Source: Shewanella oncorhynchi
GTDB lineage: Bacteria > Pseudomonadota > Gammaproteobacteria > Enterobacterales > Shewanellaceae
Assembly: GCF_012584455.1 (NCBI RefSeq)
Contig: NZ_JABAEB010000009.1
Span: 62,001 to 126,000 of the forward strand
Reading direction: 5' to 3'
DNA: 64,000 bases
Part shown: positions 16,549-25,967 of the stretch, piece after piece
How the letters are laid out: each line of letters starts with the position of its first letter
How positions within the stretch are numbered: the stretch's first letter is position 1
Made by a program: the position numbers and the translations under genes
Notes under the pieces: model-generated
What the model was told of the DNA's origin: nothing
The model's database searches: none
The model's input: the letters and a program-made list of their open reading frames with translations, nothing else

Positions 16549-18627
16549 CTATTTTGCTGAGGTGTTTTTCTGCTCGGCGATACTGTGGGCAGTGCGTTCG
16601 AAGGTTAATGTGATGCGTTCAAACATCCCTGTAATCAGAGTGAATTGTTCGTGGGGTAACGGGCATTGCGCCAGCGCTTGTAATAAGGCCTCGCTGCTGA
16701 TGTTAAACTCTTCTGCGACTTGGCCGTGGGCGCAGGCGATAAATGCCTGACCTAAATTGTGTTGCCAGAGGTTGAGTGCATTTTCTAAGCCTAAGCCTAA
16801 GTCTGAGTGCGTATCTGAAATCCCCTGCAACATGCGCCGCATTCGAATCGACACATGGCCTAGATTAAGTGCAGTGAACACCAGATCGGTAAATACCCTC
16901 GAACTCTTGCCCGAGCCTTTTTCGTAACTGGCTATCCGCAGCAGTCGATCGCCCATGCGGGCGTTAAACCAAGGCTCAGGATCGCTATGCTGCGCGATAT
17001 GCACTAGATCTTTTTGGATAGATTGCAGCAGACGATATTGCATCAAACGCTGGCTAGGTTCGGTAATCAATTTAAACAACCAATACAGCACAGTAACGCC
17101 AACAAAAATCGCTAAGGCATTGCTGACAGTGTTTTCTATCGCAAATGAAATGGTGTTGCTGGGCTGCACTAACACCGCAAACGGCACGCAAATGCCGAGC
17201 CCATAGGGCAAGGTCGGTCGATTCGCCAAGGCGAGTAAGCCAATAAAAAACGGCCCAGCGAGCACTAAAACGAGGATTTCAAAATCGCCGCTACTCTGTG
17301 CTAGTAAAGGTAAAGCGTAAAACACTGTGAGGGGCACAGCGATAGTGATGCCGACAAGAATGCGGCGCAAAATCGTGGTTAACATCGGCAGTGGCTGGCG
17401 CGCCATCATCATGGAAAAGACCACAGGCATCAGGATCATCATGAGTACCGCACTCGATCCTGTGCCGATCCACAGCGAAGCCCCAATGACAAATACCGCC
17501 ATGCTGCGTAGACCGGTCGTAAACCCTATCAGTGGATCTCGGTGAAATTCCATTGGCGGCGCGTTGAGTTGTACCGCAGAATTGCTTGTCAGTACGTTAT
17601 AACTCTTGAGCACCATGATCAGATCGGCGCTTAACTCCATCGCAATTTTGAGTAAGCGAGTCTCTAATGGGGTTCGGTCGCGGTATTGCATCAGGTTTTG
17701 TTGGAGTTGATACCTTAAAGTACGCGCCATTTTGTAGCATTCTTGGTCATCAGTGGATTGCGCCATCAGGGTAAAACTGCTGCGCATATTGGCTAAGGTT
17801 TTCGCGAGCGGTTCGCTGACCAGATGGGAATGATTACGTTGTAGTCGGCCAAATATTTGGATTGCCGCCAACAGCGAAAGGGTTTTATTGCAGAGAAAGT
17901 TCGCCGCATGGCTCTGCCCGCGACCTTCGGGACCTTCATAAATCACCGCGCTGGAGTCGTCACTCAGCGCCGATACTGATTCCATAATAGTGTCGATATG
18001 TTCATGGCGGCTCGCATGTACGCCCTGTAAATCTAGTTCTAATGCAAGATAGTTAAGTGTTTGATTAATTGTGTTTTTAGCATGCAGTTGCAGACCATGT
18101 TTTACCTTAGTCGGCCAAAGTAGCGAACTGACCAAGACGGCACAAATTGCGCCGACGATAATTTCGCTGATCCTCGCCTGCGCCACATCGAATATTTTTG
18201 CACTATCGGCTGTGCTCGGGCTCGCCATCACAATGAGCACTATCAAGCAGGCTGTCATGCCCGCCATAGCAAAGGCATAGACAAAGTTTTGCTGACGCAC
18301 CATGGCCGACAACCCAGAATTTAGTCCTATCCAGCAGGCGAGTAATCCTAAGGCGAGTTCGGGATAGGGCGTAAACCCGTTGAGTATGGCAATCCCCGCG
18401 AGCGCGCCGACTAAGGTGCCGCCGATTTGGCATAAGCCCTTTTCTATCACGAGTCCACTTTCGGGGCGAATTTGCAAAAATACCGCCGACACCAGCGCCC
18501 AATATGGCCGTTCTAAATTTAAGAACATGGCCACATATAAGGCGAGCGCCATCGAGATCACGCCTTTAATCGCGAAGATGAGGGTTCGTCGGTCAGGAAA
18601 AAATAAACTCTTAAGTAACAGCGCCAT
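16549..18627 (-). CDS. FUSC-family (AaeB/YccS-like) efflux transporter
   Basis: A 692-aa inner-membrane protein of the FUSC aromatic-acid exporter family. There is a first helix bundle at about residues 15-175 (MALALYVAMFLNLERPYWAL), a large cytoplasmic domain, a second bundle near 370-525 and a C-terminal cytoplasmic tail. It corresponds to AaeB in the E. coli aaeXAB operon, which exports p-hydroxybenzoate and related acids. It is the last gene of a DUF1656-adaptor-FUSC operon; 5 bp separate it from the adaptor gene. Substrate inferred from the family only. Confidence 0.87.
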   Translation of the reverse strand: MALLLKSLFFPDRRTLIFAIKGVISMALALYVAMFLNLERPYWALVSAVFLQIRPESGLVIEKGLCQIGGTLVGALAGIAILNGFTPYPELALGLLACWIGLNSGLSAMVRQQNFVYAFAMAGMTACLIVLIVMASPSTADSAKIFDVAQARISEIIVGAICAVLVSSLLWPTKVKHGLQLHAKNTINQTLNYLALELDLQGVHASRHEHIDTIMESVSALSDDSSAVIYEGPEGRGQSHAANFLCNKTLSLLAAIQIFGRLQRNHSHLVSEPLAKTLANMRSSFTLMAQSTDDQECYKMARTLRYQLQQNLMQYRDRTPLETRLLKIAMELSADLIMVLKSYNVLTSNSAVQLNAPPMEFHRDPLIGFTTGLRSMAVFVIGASLWIGTGSSAVLMMILMPVVFSMMMARQPLPMLTTILRRILVGITIAVPLTVFYALPLLAQSSGDFEILVLVLAGPFFIGLLALANRPTLPYGLGICVPFAVLVQPSNTISFAIENTVSNALAIFVGVTVLYWLFKLITEPSQRLMQYRLLQSIQKDLVHIAQHSDPEPWFNARMGDRLLRIASYEKGSGKSSRVFTDLVFTALNLGHVSIRMRRMLQGISDTHSDLGLGLENALNLWQHNLGQAFIACAHGQVAEEFNISSEALLQALAQCPLPHEQFTLITGMFERITLTFERTAHSIAEQKNTSAK

Positions 18628-18632
18628 AATGA

Positions 18633-19496
18633 CTATTTGTCAGTCTGTAGCTGGATGGAAACTGTCATGCCGACGCTCAGCTCTATGTCCTTAGGAATGC
18701 TGTCTAGCTGGATATCGACCGGAATACGTTGTGACAATCTCACCCAATTAAAGGTTTGGCCGATTTGCGGTAATAACTGCCCATTAGCGGTGACATTGGT
18801 ATTGGCGATTGCCTTGCCTATGCTGGTCACTTTGCCGTGCAAGACATGGCCGCCACTCATCAGGCTGACATCGGCGTTTTGACCTATGTGAACCAAGGGG
18901 ATTTTGGTTTCTTCAAAATAGCCTGTGATATAGAGAGAATCTTGTTTGACCAGCGAAAATACTGAGTTGCCTTTGCTGACATAGTTGCCATTACGCAGGC
19001 TTAAATTGATCAGTGTGCCGTTTTCGGGAGCGTGAATTTGCGTTCGCGCTAAGTCAATTTTGGCGGTATTCAATTGCGCCTGTGCGAGCTCATAACTGGT
19101 TCTTGCCAGTTCGGTATTGATAAAGGCTTCGTCGAAGGTTTCTTTGCTGACCAAGTTGTCATTGGTCAAACCGATACGGCGTTTGTACTTATGCTTTGCC
19201 AGTTCCCATGCCAATTTTTGGCTTTCCGCTTTGGCATTCAATTCGGCAATGGTGGCTTTGTAGCGGGTATCGTCCACTGTGAACAATACATCACCTTTAT
19301 TAACGACTTGATTGTCTTTTACATTCAGTTGGTTTACCCAACCGGATACATCTGGCGCTATGGTAATGATTTCGGCGCGAACTCGGCCGTCGCGGGTCCA
19401 AGGAGAATAAAGGTAGTGCGACCATATCCAATGTCCGGCGATACCTGCAATCGCGACCACAATAAGGGTGAGGCTGATACGAAAGATTTTTCCCAT
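18633..19496 (-). CDS. AaeA-like HlyD-family adaptor
   Basis: A 287-aa membrane-fusion protein with one N-terminal membrane anchor (ISLTLIVVAIAGIAGHWIW), lipoyl halves around VNKGDVLFTVDD and IHAPENGTLINLSLRNGNYV, and a coiled coil between. It pairs with the FUSC transporter directly downstream. The start is the ATG giving MGKIFRIS; a TTG two codons upstream also opens the frame, but GGGAG lies at a usable distance from the ATG. Confidence 0.87.
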   Translation of the reverse strand: MGKIFRISLTLIVVAIAGIAGHWIWSHYLYSPWTRDGRVRAEIITIAPDVSGWVNQLNVKDNQVVNKGDVLFTVDDTRYKATIAELNAKAESQKLAWELAKHKYKRRIGLTNDNLVSKETFDEAFINTELARTSYELAQAQLNTAKIDLARTQIHAPENGTLINLSLRNGNYVSKGNSVFSLVKQDSLYITGYFEETKIPLVHIGQNADVSLMSGGHVLHGKVTSIGKAIANTNVTANGQLLPQIGQTFNWVRLSQRIPVDIQLDSIPKDIELSVGMTVSIQLQTDK

Positions 19497-19502
19497 GAAC
19501 AA

Positions 19503-19715
19503 TCAACTCCCAAGCAAGTAAATGACCAACGCCAGATAGCAGATAAACAGCCCAACTTCGAACCAAGCTGCGCGCCACAGCTTGTGATAGAGCCCAGTTT
19601 GATAGAGTACCCAGCGAGTGATGCAGGAAAGCAGAAAAGCTAAGGGGATAAAGATAATTAATGGACTAAATAACAAACCATCGAACGCGAGTTCTTTAAG
19701 CATTACGCTATTCAT
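19503..19715 (-). CDS. DUF1656 (AaeX-like) small membrane protein
   Basis: A 70-aa protein with two hydrophobic segments (LLFSPLIIFIPLAFLLSCIT and VGLFICYLALVIYLLG). It matches the DUF1656 family, whose E. coli member AaeX opens the aaeXAB operon. It is the first gene of the operon here too. A second ATG four codons in (MLKELAFDG) is an alternative start. Its mechanistic role is unknown in the family. Confidence 0.82.
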   Translation of the reverse strand: MNSVMLKELAFDGLLFSPLIIFIPLAFLLSCITRWVLYQTGLYHKLWRAAWFEVGLFICYLALVIYLLGS

Positions 19716-19829
19716 CCCGATAACAGTGGCGCAGCGATAACCGCACTAAGTGTTTAAAATGCAAAGTACTCCGTCGAGATTATAGGAAAGTCGCGTGAGA
19801 GTTAATGGTTTTATGCTATCTGTGATCAA

Positions 19830-19855
19830 TTAGGGCCAGCATAAGCTGGCCCTAA
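19830..19855 (-). terminator. Hairpin terminator behind gor
   Basis: An 11-bp perfect stem TTAGGGCCAGC / GCTGGCCCTAA with ATAA loop, located 30 bp past the glutathione reductase stop. The T run is weak on both strands, so it may act bidirectionally or mainly as an RNA end. Confidence 0.65.
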
Positions 19856-19884
19856 ATATGATGAAATCAAAGCGAAAATCGCTT

Positions 19885-21240
19885 CTACCTCATGGTAACA
19901 AACTCTTCCGCGCCCGTGGGGTGGATAGCAACGACCGCATCGAAATCGGCCTTAGTCGCGCCCATTTTCATGGCGACGCCGAAACCCTGAAGGATTTCGT
20001 CCATACCAAAACCAATACCATGAATACCAACGACTTTTTCGTCCTTGCCAGCGCAGACTAACTTCATCTTACAGGCTTGGCGATGGGCCGTAACGGCTGT
20101 GTACATGGAGGTAAACGTCGACGTATACACTTTGACGTTATCGTCGCCGTATTGAGTACGGGCCTCAGGTTCGGTCAAGCCCATAGTGCCGATAGGCGGA
20201 TGGCTGAATACAACTGTTGGGATCAGGTTGTAATCCATTTTGGCATCTGTCATGCCGTTAAATAAACGCTCAGATAACAAACGGCCCGCTTTAACCGCAA
20301 CAGGGGTGAGCTCTACGCCGCCCGCCATAATGTCGCCGACACAGTAAATCCCTTTGTGAGTTGTATTTTGCTGCTCATCAGTGATGACATAGCCTTTGCT
20401 ATCTAATTGCACTTCAGTATTTTCTAGGCCGATATTGCCTGTTGCAGGTGAGCGGCCAATTGCCCAAATCAAGCAATCGACTGTAATGCTTTCACCGTTT
20501 TCTAAGTTTAATGTCAGGCTGTCATCGGCATTTTTAACCACGGCTTTTGGCACGCTATGGGTGTGCAATGTTGGGCCTTCGGTTGCCATCGCATCGACGA
20601 GAGCATCGACTAATATAGGGTCAAAGTTACGCAGCGGCGCATGTTTACGCACTAATAAGTGAGTTTCACTGCTCAGAGCGTGTAACACGCCAGCGACTTC
20701 AACAGCGATATAACCCGCGCCAACAACTGCAACGCGCTTAGGTTGCTCGCGTAGGGCGAAGAAACCATCGGAGTCGATACCGTATTGCGCGCCAGGAATG
20801 TTCGGAATCGTCGGTGCGCCGCCAGTGGCGATAAGGATGTGATCGGCGGTGTAATGTTCGCCGTCCACTTCGATGGTGTTGCCATCCACAAAACGGCCGT
20901 AGCCATTTAACAGCGTCACTTTATTGTTGGCAAAACCACGGCCATAGGCATCGTGAATGCGACCAATGTAGGCTTCGCGGTTTTCGACCAAAGTGTTCCA
21001 ATCGAATTTATTAACAGTGACGTCGAAACCATAATCTTTGGCGTAAAGGTTCATCGCTTCGGCAACATGGGCGCCATACCACATGACTTTTTTGGGCACA
21101 CAACCTACGTTTACACAGGTGCCACCCACGTGTTTGGCTTCGATGAGTAGAACCTTAGCACCACGCATTGCCGCTCGGTTTGCTGAGGCGATACCGCCGC
21201 TGCCTGCGCCTAGGCAGATATAGTCAAAATGTTGAGCCAT
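19885..21240 (-). CDS. gor: Glutathione reductase
   Basis: A 451-aa FAD-dependent disulfide reductase that regenerates glutathione with NADPH. It has the N-terminal FAD loop [14 protein letters not shown], the redox-active [16 protein letters not shown], the NADPH-binding [15 protein letters not shown] and the C-terminal catalytic [12 protein letters not shown]. The length and end are those of bacterial Gor. Start: ATG giving MAQHFDYIC, preceded by AGAAACTC-type upstream sequence with a GGAGAAAC Shine-Dalgarno. Monocistronic, ended by the hairpin at 19830-19855. Confidence 0.96.
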   Translation of the reverse strand: MAQHFDYICLGAGSGGIASANRAAMRGAKVLLIEAKHVGGTCVNVGCVPKKVMWYGAHVAEAMNLYAKDYGFDVTVNKFDWNTLVENREAYIGRIHDAYGRGFANNKVTLLNGYGRFVDGNTIEVDGEHYTADHILIATGGAPTIPNIPGAQYGIDSDGFFALREQPKRVAVVGAGYIAVEVAGVLHALSSETHLLVRKHAPLRNFDPILVDALVDAMATEGPTLHTHSVPKAVVKNADDSLTLNLENGESITVDCLIWAIGRSPATGNIGLENTEVQLDSKGYVITDEQQNTTHKGIYCVGDIMAGGVELTPVAVKAGRLLSERLFNGMTDAKMDYNLIPTVVFSHPPIGTMGLTEPEARTQYGDDNVKVYTSTFTSMYTAVTAHRQACKMKLVCAGKDEKVVGIHGIGFGMDEILQGFGVAMKMGATKADFDAVVAIHPTGAEEFVTMR

Positions 21241-21386
21241 GAGTTTCTCCGTCTTACTTCAAGGATGAGATGCTTTACAGCAGAAGGTCATTGTAGGGGG
21301 CTTTGCGGTAACAGACCAGCCTATTGCATCACTAACGTATAAGGCATTGCTTTTAATAAAAATACTCCTAAAGTTGCATTCAGTTG

Positions 21387-21953
21387 TTATCGTGTGGCTG
21401 TTTCGCGGCGATATTGGCACTTAGAGTGATCGTTTTGAGCTGGGCCTTCTGCACCACATTTCAAACACTGCCACTCTTTTTGGCGGGCGCTGAGTTCGTC
21501 GGCTTGATGTTTAGCCGCGTTATCTTGCTTGTCGCCGAGTAGGGACTCTAGCTGATCCATACGTTTATCGAGCCAACGGCAGTTAGGATCATTGGCGACA
21601 TGTGCACGACTGGCGAGCTGTTGTTTGCGACTGAGTTTTTTACTCTTAGCGGCTTTGTTCGATTGAGTGGCTTTAGTTGATTTAGTGGTTTTGGATGGCT
21701 CTGCGGGTGTGACAGTGGGGGGCGAATACTCGAATGCACTTTGCACTTGGTTAGGCACATTAATCGGCTTGCCCTCATTGTCGAGCAAAGTGCCTAGGGG
21801 CAAAGGCGCCGTTTGTGCCGGTTGTGCTAAGGATTCTAGACTCGGTTCAGGCTCAGATACCTGCTGCGCATTAGTCGAGCTTGTCACTTGGATAAAAAGC
21901 AGGGGCAAGGCAATGACAGCGGTTCGGATAAGATAGAAATGATGCGTTAACAT
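21387..21953 (-). CDS. Secreted Lys-rich protein of unknown function
   Basis: About 188 aa. It has a signal peptide (MLTHHFYLIRTAVIALPLLF, cleaved near STNA), a Pro/Lys/Ser-rich linker in the middle (TKSTKATQSNKAAKSKKLS) and a C-terminal helix ending in a four-Cys-like stretch CLKCGAEGPAQNDHSKC. No family recognised; the Cys pattern suggests a small metal-binding or disulfide knot. The start codon chosen is the inner ATG of a 31-bp tandem duplication that copied ribosome-binding site and start codon together. An open frame continues 16 codons further upstream through the duplication. Confidence 0.6.
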   Translation of the reverse strand: MLTHHFYLIRTAVIALPLLFIQVTSSTNAQQVSEPEPSLESLAQPAQTAPLPLGTLLDNEGKPINVPNQVQSAFEYSPPTVTPAEPSKTTKSTKATQSNKAAKSKKLSRKQQLASRAHVANDPNCRWLDKRMDQLESLLGDKQDNAAKHQADELSARQKEWQCLKCGAEGPAQNDHSKCQYRRETATR

Positions 21954-22010
21954 TCCCTGTTCCTCGGCAAAATCGATGTAACATTCCCTGTTCCTCGGCA
22001 AAATCGATAT
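21949..22010 (-). repeat. 31-bp tandem duplication of a translation-start region
   Basis: Two 31-bp units at 21949-21979 and 21980-22010 differ by one base. On the minus strand each unit contains GAGGAACAGGGAATG, that is, a Shine-Dalgarno-like sequence plus ATG. Because 31 is not a multiple of 3, the outer ATG opens a different frame from the real gene. Confidence 0.9.
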
Positions 22011-22136
22011 GAATAGTGAGTCGCTCCGTCGACATTTTGAGTTTAGTTAGTGAGCTTTGTTTTTGCCAAATGTCGCGGGATAAATTGACAGAGGAAGGTT
22101 GCAATACAGCGCTAGAAACACAGAGCTAAAACGACG

Positions 22137-22928
22137 TTAAAACGTTATCGCAAAGTGGATGCCTGCATAGGTTTGATCCTGTGAACTTATATCGCCGTTG
22201 GCTGAGGCTTCTTGCTCAATATCACTCTGGGCAATGCTGTGGCTAATGTGTCCGCTAATATTCATGCTTGGGGTCAGTTGATAATTCGCTTCGAGGCCAA
22301 ACTGCAGGTTATTACTGCCATCGTGTTCTTCTGTGCGGTATTTAAAATCAAACCCTTGAGTGATATAGGGCGTGAGGCTGAACTGGTCTGTGATACTCCA
22401 ATAACTGTGCAAACTCACTTCAACAAAGTAGCCTGCTGCCTCTGTGGAATAGACATAACTCACCGATGGTACCAACCAAGCTGTGGCGCTGTAGGCGAGT
22501 TCTGCAAATAGCTCGTTATCTTGGCAGCGGCTATTGCTATAGCCTTCAATGCGCTGATATCCCAGATTAGCCTCTAGGTTTTCGGCTAAGTTGAACCCAT
22601 ATTCAAGGCCGATATTCCACTCTGTATAGGCTTGGCTATCACCGCGTCCGACTAAGGCATAAGTGGTTAAGTTGCCGTGTTGAACGGCAGCATTGAGCCA
22701 ATAAATACCCCCATTTTGCAAGTTATTGCGACCCTGTGAGACATATTTGCTGTCCCAACCTAAATCCAGCGTCACCGCCAAAGGTTCTGTTATCTGGCGG
22801 GGTAATATGGTGTTTGAAATACTATCGACTTGTTCTAGGCCCTCATTAGCAACTGCGTTGTGACTAAGGCAGTTGATCCCTAATGTGCAGAGGACGCTGG
22901 CGATAAGTTTCACTGAGTGTGTTGCCAT
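22137..22928 (-). CDS. Outer-membrane beta-barrel protein
   Basis: A 263-aa protein with a signal peptide (about residues 1-27, ending NAVA) and alternating amphipathic strands (YVSQGRNNLQNGGIYWLNA, ITDQFSLTPYITQGFDFKY). It ends in Phe, as outer-membrane barrels do. The region DSKYVSQGRNNL recalls the DYVFRGxSxT motif of the TIGR02001 (Gcw_chp) family to which the TorF-like protein at 59.2 kb belongs. Transported substrate unknown. It is divergent from prlC, sharing a 269-bp upstream region. Confidence 0.72.
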   Translation of the reverse strand: MATHSVKLIASVLCTLGINCLSHNAVANEGLEQVDSISNTILPRQITEPLAVTLDLGWDSKYVSQGRNNLQNGGIYWLNAAVQHGNLTTYALVGRGDSQAYTEWNIGLEYGFNLAENLEANLGYQRIEGYSNSRCQDNELFAELAYSATAWLVPSVSYVYSTEAAGYFVEVSLHSYWSITDQFSLTPYITQGFDFKYRTEEHDGSNNLQFGLEANYQLTPSMNISGHISHSIAQSDIEQEASANGDISSQDQTYAGIHFAITF

Positions 22929-23197
22929 ATTTTTACTGATTTTGGTCGAGGTACGTTAGTTATGCAGATAATACCTTGCCCACATACAAACATTAATGCG
23001 AATTGATTCGATTTGCGATCGAGATTGCAACAATGTGTAGGTAAATAAAACGTAAATCCTAAATGCGAACTAGTTCACTTTTTTTCAAGGGAAATAGGGT
23101 TAAGTAAGACGTTCGAAGGGGACAATCGGTTTTCTCGCCTTGATAAATAGGCCATTAGCCCTTATTTATAACAGATACAGATTGTTGAGGAGTCAAT

Positions 23198-25237
23198 ATG
23201 AGCAACCCTTTGCTTAGCGGCGCAAAATTACCGCTTTTTTCACAGATTAAACCGGAACATATTCAAGTCGCCGTTGAGCATGCCATTGCTCAGTGCCGCA
23301 CTAAGATTGATGAAGTGCTGCAGAACCAAGGTCCTTTTACGTGGGACAACTTGGTCGCGCCATTAGAACAGGTTGATGATGAGCTAAGCCAAATTTGGTC
23401 GCCAGTTTCTCATATGAATTCAGTGACTAGCACAGATGAGTGGCGTGCCGCCCATGATGCTTGTTTACCTCTTTTATCGGAATACGGTACTTACGTTGGC
23501 CAACACCAAGGTTTGTATCAAGCCTATAAAGCGCTGCGAGCATCCAATGAATTTGCACAATTGAGCCAAGCGCAGCAGATGGTGATAGAGCACAGCCTGC
23601 GCGACTTTGAACTATCGGGTATTGGCTTAGATGACGCGCAAAAAGTGCGTTATAGCGAGATTGTAAAACGTCTTTCTGAACTCACCAGTGGCTTTTCGAA
23701 TCAATTACTGGATGCGACGCAAGCTTGGACTAAGTTGATCACTGATGAAGCTGAGCTTGCTGGTTTGCCTGAGTCTGCCAAAGCCGCCGCTAAAGCGATG
23801 GCGCAGTCGCGTGAGCTAGAAGGTTGGTTATTTACCTTAGATTTTCCCTCTTACCTACCCGTCATGACCTACAGCGAAAACCGCAGTCTTCGGGAAGAAT
23901 GCTACCGTGCGTTTGTCACTCGCGCTTCAGATCAAGGTCCCAATGCCGGAGAGTTTGATAACAGCCCGCTGATGGACGAAATTCTTGCTTTGCGCCACGA
24001 ACTCGCATTGTTACTCGGTTTTGACAGTTTTGCTGACAAATCCCTAGCGACGAAAATGGCTGAAACACCGGCGCAGGTGATGGCATTTTTAAATGAGTTA
24101 GCGCTGCGCTCAAAGGATCAAGCTAAGGCAGAACTGGCTGAGCTGAGAGCGTTTGCAGAGGCCGAATATGGCGTGACTGAAATGGCCTCTTGGGACTTAA
24201 GTTTCTATGCTGAGAAGTTGCAGCAGCATAAGTATGAGATTTCACAGGAAATCCTGCGTCCGTATTTCCCCGAAGATAAAGTGCTCTCAGGTTTATTCTA
24301 CACAGTATCGCGTTTGTTCGGCCTTAAAATCCTTGAGCAAAAGGATTTTGACCGATGGCATAAAGACGTGCGTTTCTTCGATATTTTCGACGAAACTGAC
24401 GAACACAGAGGTAGTTTCTACCTCGATTTATATGCCCGCACAGGTAAACGTGGTGGTGCTTGGATGGATGACTGCCGTGTGCGCCGTCAAACCGCCAATG
24501 GATTACAAAAGCCTGTGGCTTATTTGACCTGTAACTTTAATGGTCCGGTCGATGGCAAACCTGCGCTGTTTACCCATGATGAAGTGACAACCCTGTTCCA
24601 CGAATTTGGCCATGGTATCCACCACATGCTGACCAAAATCGATGTTGCAGGCGTGTCGGGTATCAATGGCGTGCCTTGGGATGCGGTCGAGTTACCAAGT
24701 CAATTTATGGAAAACTGGTGTTGGCAGGAAGAAGCATTAGCCGAAATTTCTGGCCACTTTGAAACCGGCGAACCATTACCTAAAGCCTTATTAGATAAAA
24801 TGCTGGCGGCGAAAAACTTCCAGTCTGGTATGATGATGCTGCGCCAACTCGAGTTCTCATTGTTCGATTTTAGAATGCACCACGAATACGATCCAGCTAA
24901 AGGCGCGCGCATTCAAGAAACCTTAGACGAAGTGCGTCGTCAGGTGGCCGTATTAACGCCGCCGGATTTTAACCGTTTCCAACATGGGTTTGCCCATATT
25001 TTTGCAGGCGGTTATGCCGCAGGTTATTACAGCTATAAATGGGCTGAAGTGCTCTCGGCGGATGCCTTTTCCCGTTTCGAAGAGGAAGGTATTTTCAACC
25101 CTGAAACGGGTCGTCGCTTCCTGCACAATATCCTCGAAATGGGAGGCTCTGCCGAACCTATGAACTTGTTTAAACAGTTTATGGGACGCGAGCCGAATAT
25201 CGATGCCCTGTTAAGACATTCAGGCATTGCTGCATAA
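23198..25237 (+). CDS. prlC: Oligopeptidase A (M3 metallopeptidase)
   Basis: A 679-aa cytoplasmic zinc endopeptidase that degrades signal peptides and short oligopeptides. The zinc motif HEFGHGIHHML is clear (about residue 470), with the third ligand Glu in the VELPSQFMENWCWQ segment about 25 residues on. MSNPLLSGAKLPLFSQIKPEHI at the N-terminus (split MSNPLLSGAK and LPLFSQIKPEHI) and the C-terminal MGREPNIDALLRHSGI are typical of PrlC. AGGAG lies 6 bp before the ATG. Confidence 0.97.
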   Translation: MSNPLLSGAKLPLFSQIKPEHIQVAVEHAIAQCRTKIDEVLQNQGPFTWDNLVAPLEQVDDELSQIWSPVSHMNSVTSTDEWRAAHDACLPLLSEYGTYVGQHQGLYQAYKALRASNEFAQLSQAQQMVIEHSLRDFELSGIGLDDAQKVRYSEIVKRLSELTSGFSNQLLDATQAWTKLITDEAELAGLPESAKAAAKAMAQSRELEGWLFTLDFPSYLPVMTYSENRSLREECYRAFVTRASDQGPNAGEFDNSPLMDEILALRHELALLLGFDSFADKSLATKMAETPAQVMAFLNELALRSKDQAKAELAELRAFAEAEYGVTEMASWDLSFYAEKLQQHKYEISQEILRPYFPEDKVLSGLFYTVSRLFGLKILEQKDFDRWHKDVRFFDIFDETDEHRGSFYLDLYARTGKRGGAWMDDCRVRRQTANGLQKPVAYLTCNFNGPVDGKPALFTHDEVTTLFHEFGHGIHHMLTKIDVAGVSGINGVPWDAVELPSQFMENWCWQEEALAEISGHFETGEPLPKALLDKMLAAKNFQSGMMMLRQLEFSLFDFRMHHEYDPAKGARIQETLDEVRRQVAVLTPPDFNRFQHGFAHIFAGGYAAGYYSYKWAEVLSADAFSRFEEEGIFNPETGRRFLHNILEMGGSAEPMNLFKQFMGREPNIDALLRHSGIAA

Positions 25238-25258
25238 GCAATTGTGAGTTTTGATAAA

Positions 25259-25280
25259 TCAGCCCCTTTTAATGGGCTGA
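25259..25280 (+). terminator. Hairpin downstream of prlC
   Basis: A 7-bp stem TCAGCCC / GGGCTGA with a T-rich loop, 22 bp past the prlC stop. It lacks a long T tail and is followed by a stronger terminator at 25313-25338. Confidence 0.45.
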
Positions 25281-25312
25281 TTATCTGAGGGTATTTAGCT
25301 TAATCGAACGAT

Positions 25313-25338
25313 AAAAAGACGCCTTAGGGCGTCTTTTT
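25313..25338 (+). terminator. Rho-independent terminator of prlC
   Basis: An 11-bp stem AAAAAGACGCC / GGCGTCTTTTT followed by T residues, a textbook intrinsic terminator. Confidence 0.9.
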
Positions 25339-25412
25339 TGTGAGCTATATCCCGCTTGCCCTGTGGTATGACCTCTGTTAGCCTGTGGCTCTTATTTCAA
25401 GGGCGGCGCGTT

Positions 25413-25943
25413 ATGAATCTGTATTTTCGTTTGTTTTGGTTGTTATTTTGGCGCACGCGCCATTGTCGTAAGATCGATTTTCTAGGGACAAGCCGTATCA
25501 CTTATCGTGCTTTACCGAGCGATTGCGACATCAATTTCCATCTAACTAATTCTCGCTATCCCGCGTTTATGGATCTGGCGCGGACTTATATGTTGGCTGA
25601 GATGGGTCTGCTGAAACGTTTCTTAAAGTTGAAGTGGATGCCGATAGTCAATGCCGCCGAATTTACCTATATTCGCGATATTAAGCCGCTAAAAACCTTT
25701 GAGATTGAAACCAAAGTCGTCGGTTGGGATGAAAAATATTTCTATATTGAACAACGCTTTGTGAGCGAACGTGGCCTACATTGTATCGTTCATGTACGCG
25801 GTGTGTTTGTGTGCAAAGGTAAGCAAGTGCCGCTAGATGTACTAGTGAAAGAGGCGGGTTATACCGATCCTGCACCTGAGTTGCCGCCAGAAGTCGTGAA
25901 GTGGAAAGCGTTTTTGCAGTTGAAGAAAGAACGCAATATGTGA
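25413..25943 (+). CDS. 4-hydroxybenzoyl-CoA-thioesterase-like (hot-dog) protein
   Basis: About 176 aa. A hydrophobic N-terminal segment (MNLYFRLFWLLFW) precedes a hot-dog fold with the family segment ALPSDCDINFHLTNSRYPAFMD (split ALPSDCDINFHL and TNSRYPAFMD), in which the Asp and N-x-R-Y motif match THEM6/acyl-CoA thioesterase relatives. The substrate is unknown. A longer frame opens 19 codons upstream, but the internal ATG gives the conserved N-terminus. Convergent with the GST gene that follows. Confidence 0.78.
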   Translation: MNLYFRLFWLLFWRTRHCRKIDFLGTSRITYRALPSDCDINFHLTNSRYPAFMDLARTYMLAEMGLLKRFLKLKWMPIVNAAEFTYIRDIKPLKTFEIETKVVGWDEKYFYIEQRFVSERGLHCIVHVRGVFVCKGKQVPLDVLVKEAGYTDPAPELPPEVVKWKAFLQLKKERNM

Positions 25944-25967
25944 TTGTGTTGAGGCATGACTTACTCG

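Noticed and set aside
21871-22104. 77-aa minus-strand frame over the 31-bp duplication
   Set aside because: It is the out-of-phase reading of the duplicated start region of the secreted protein; composition is not protein-like.
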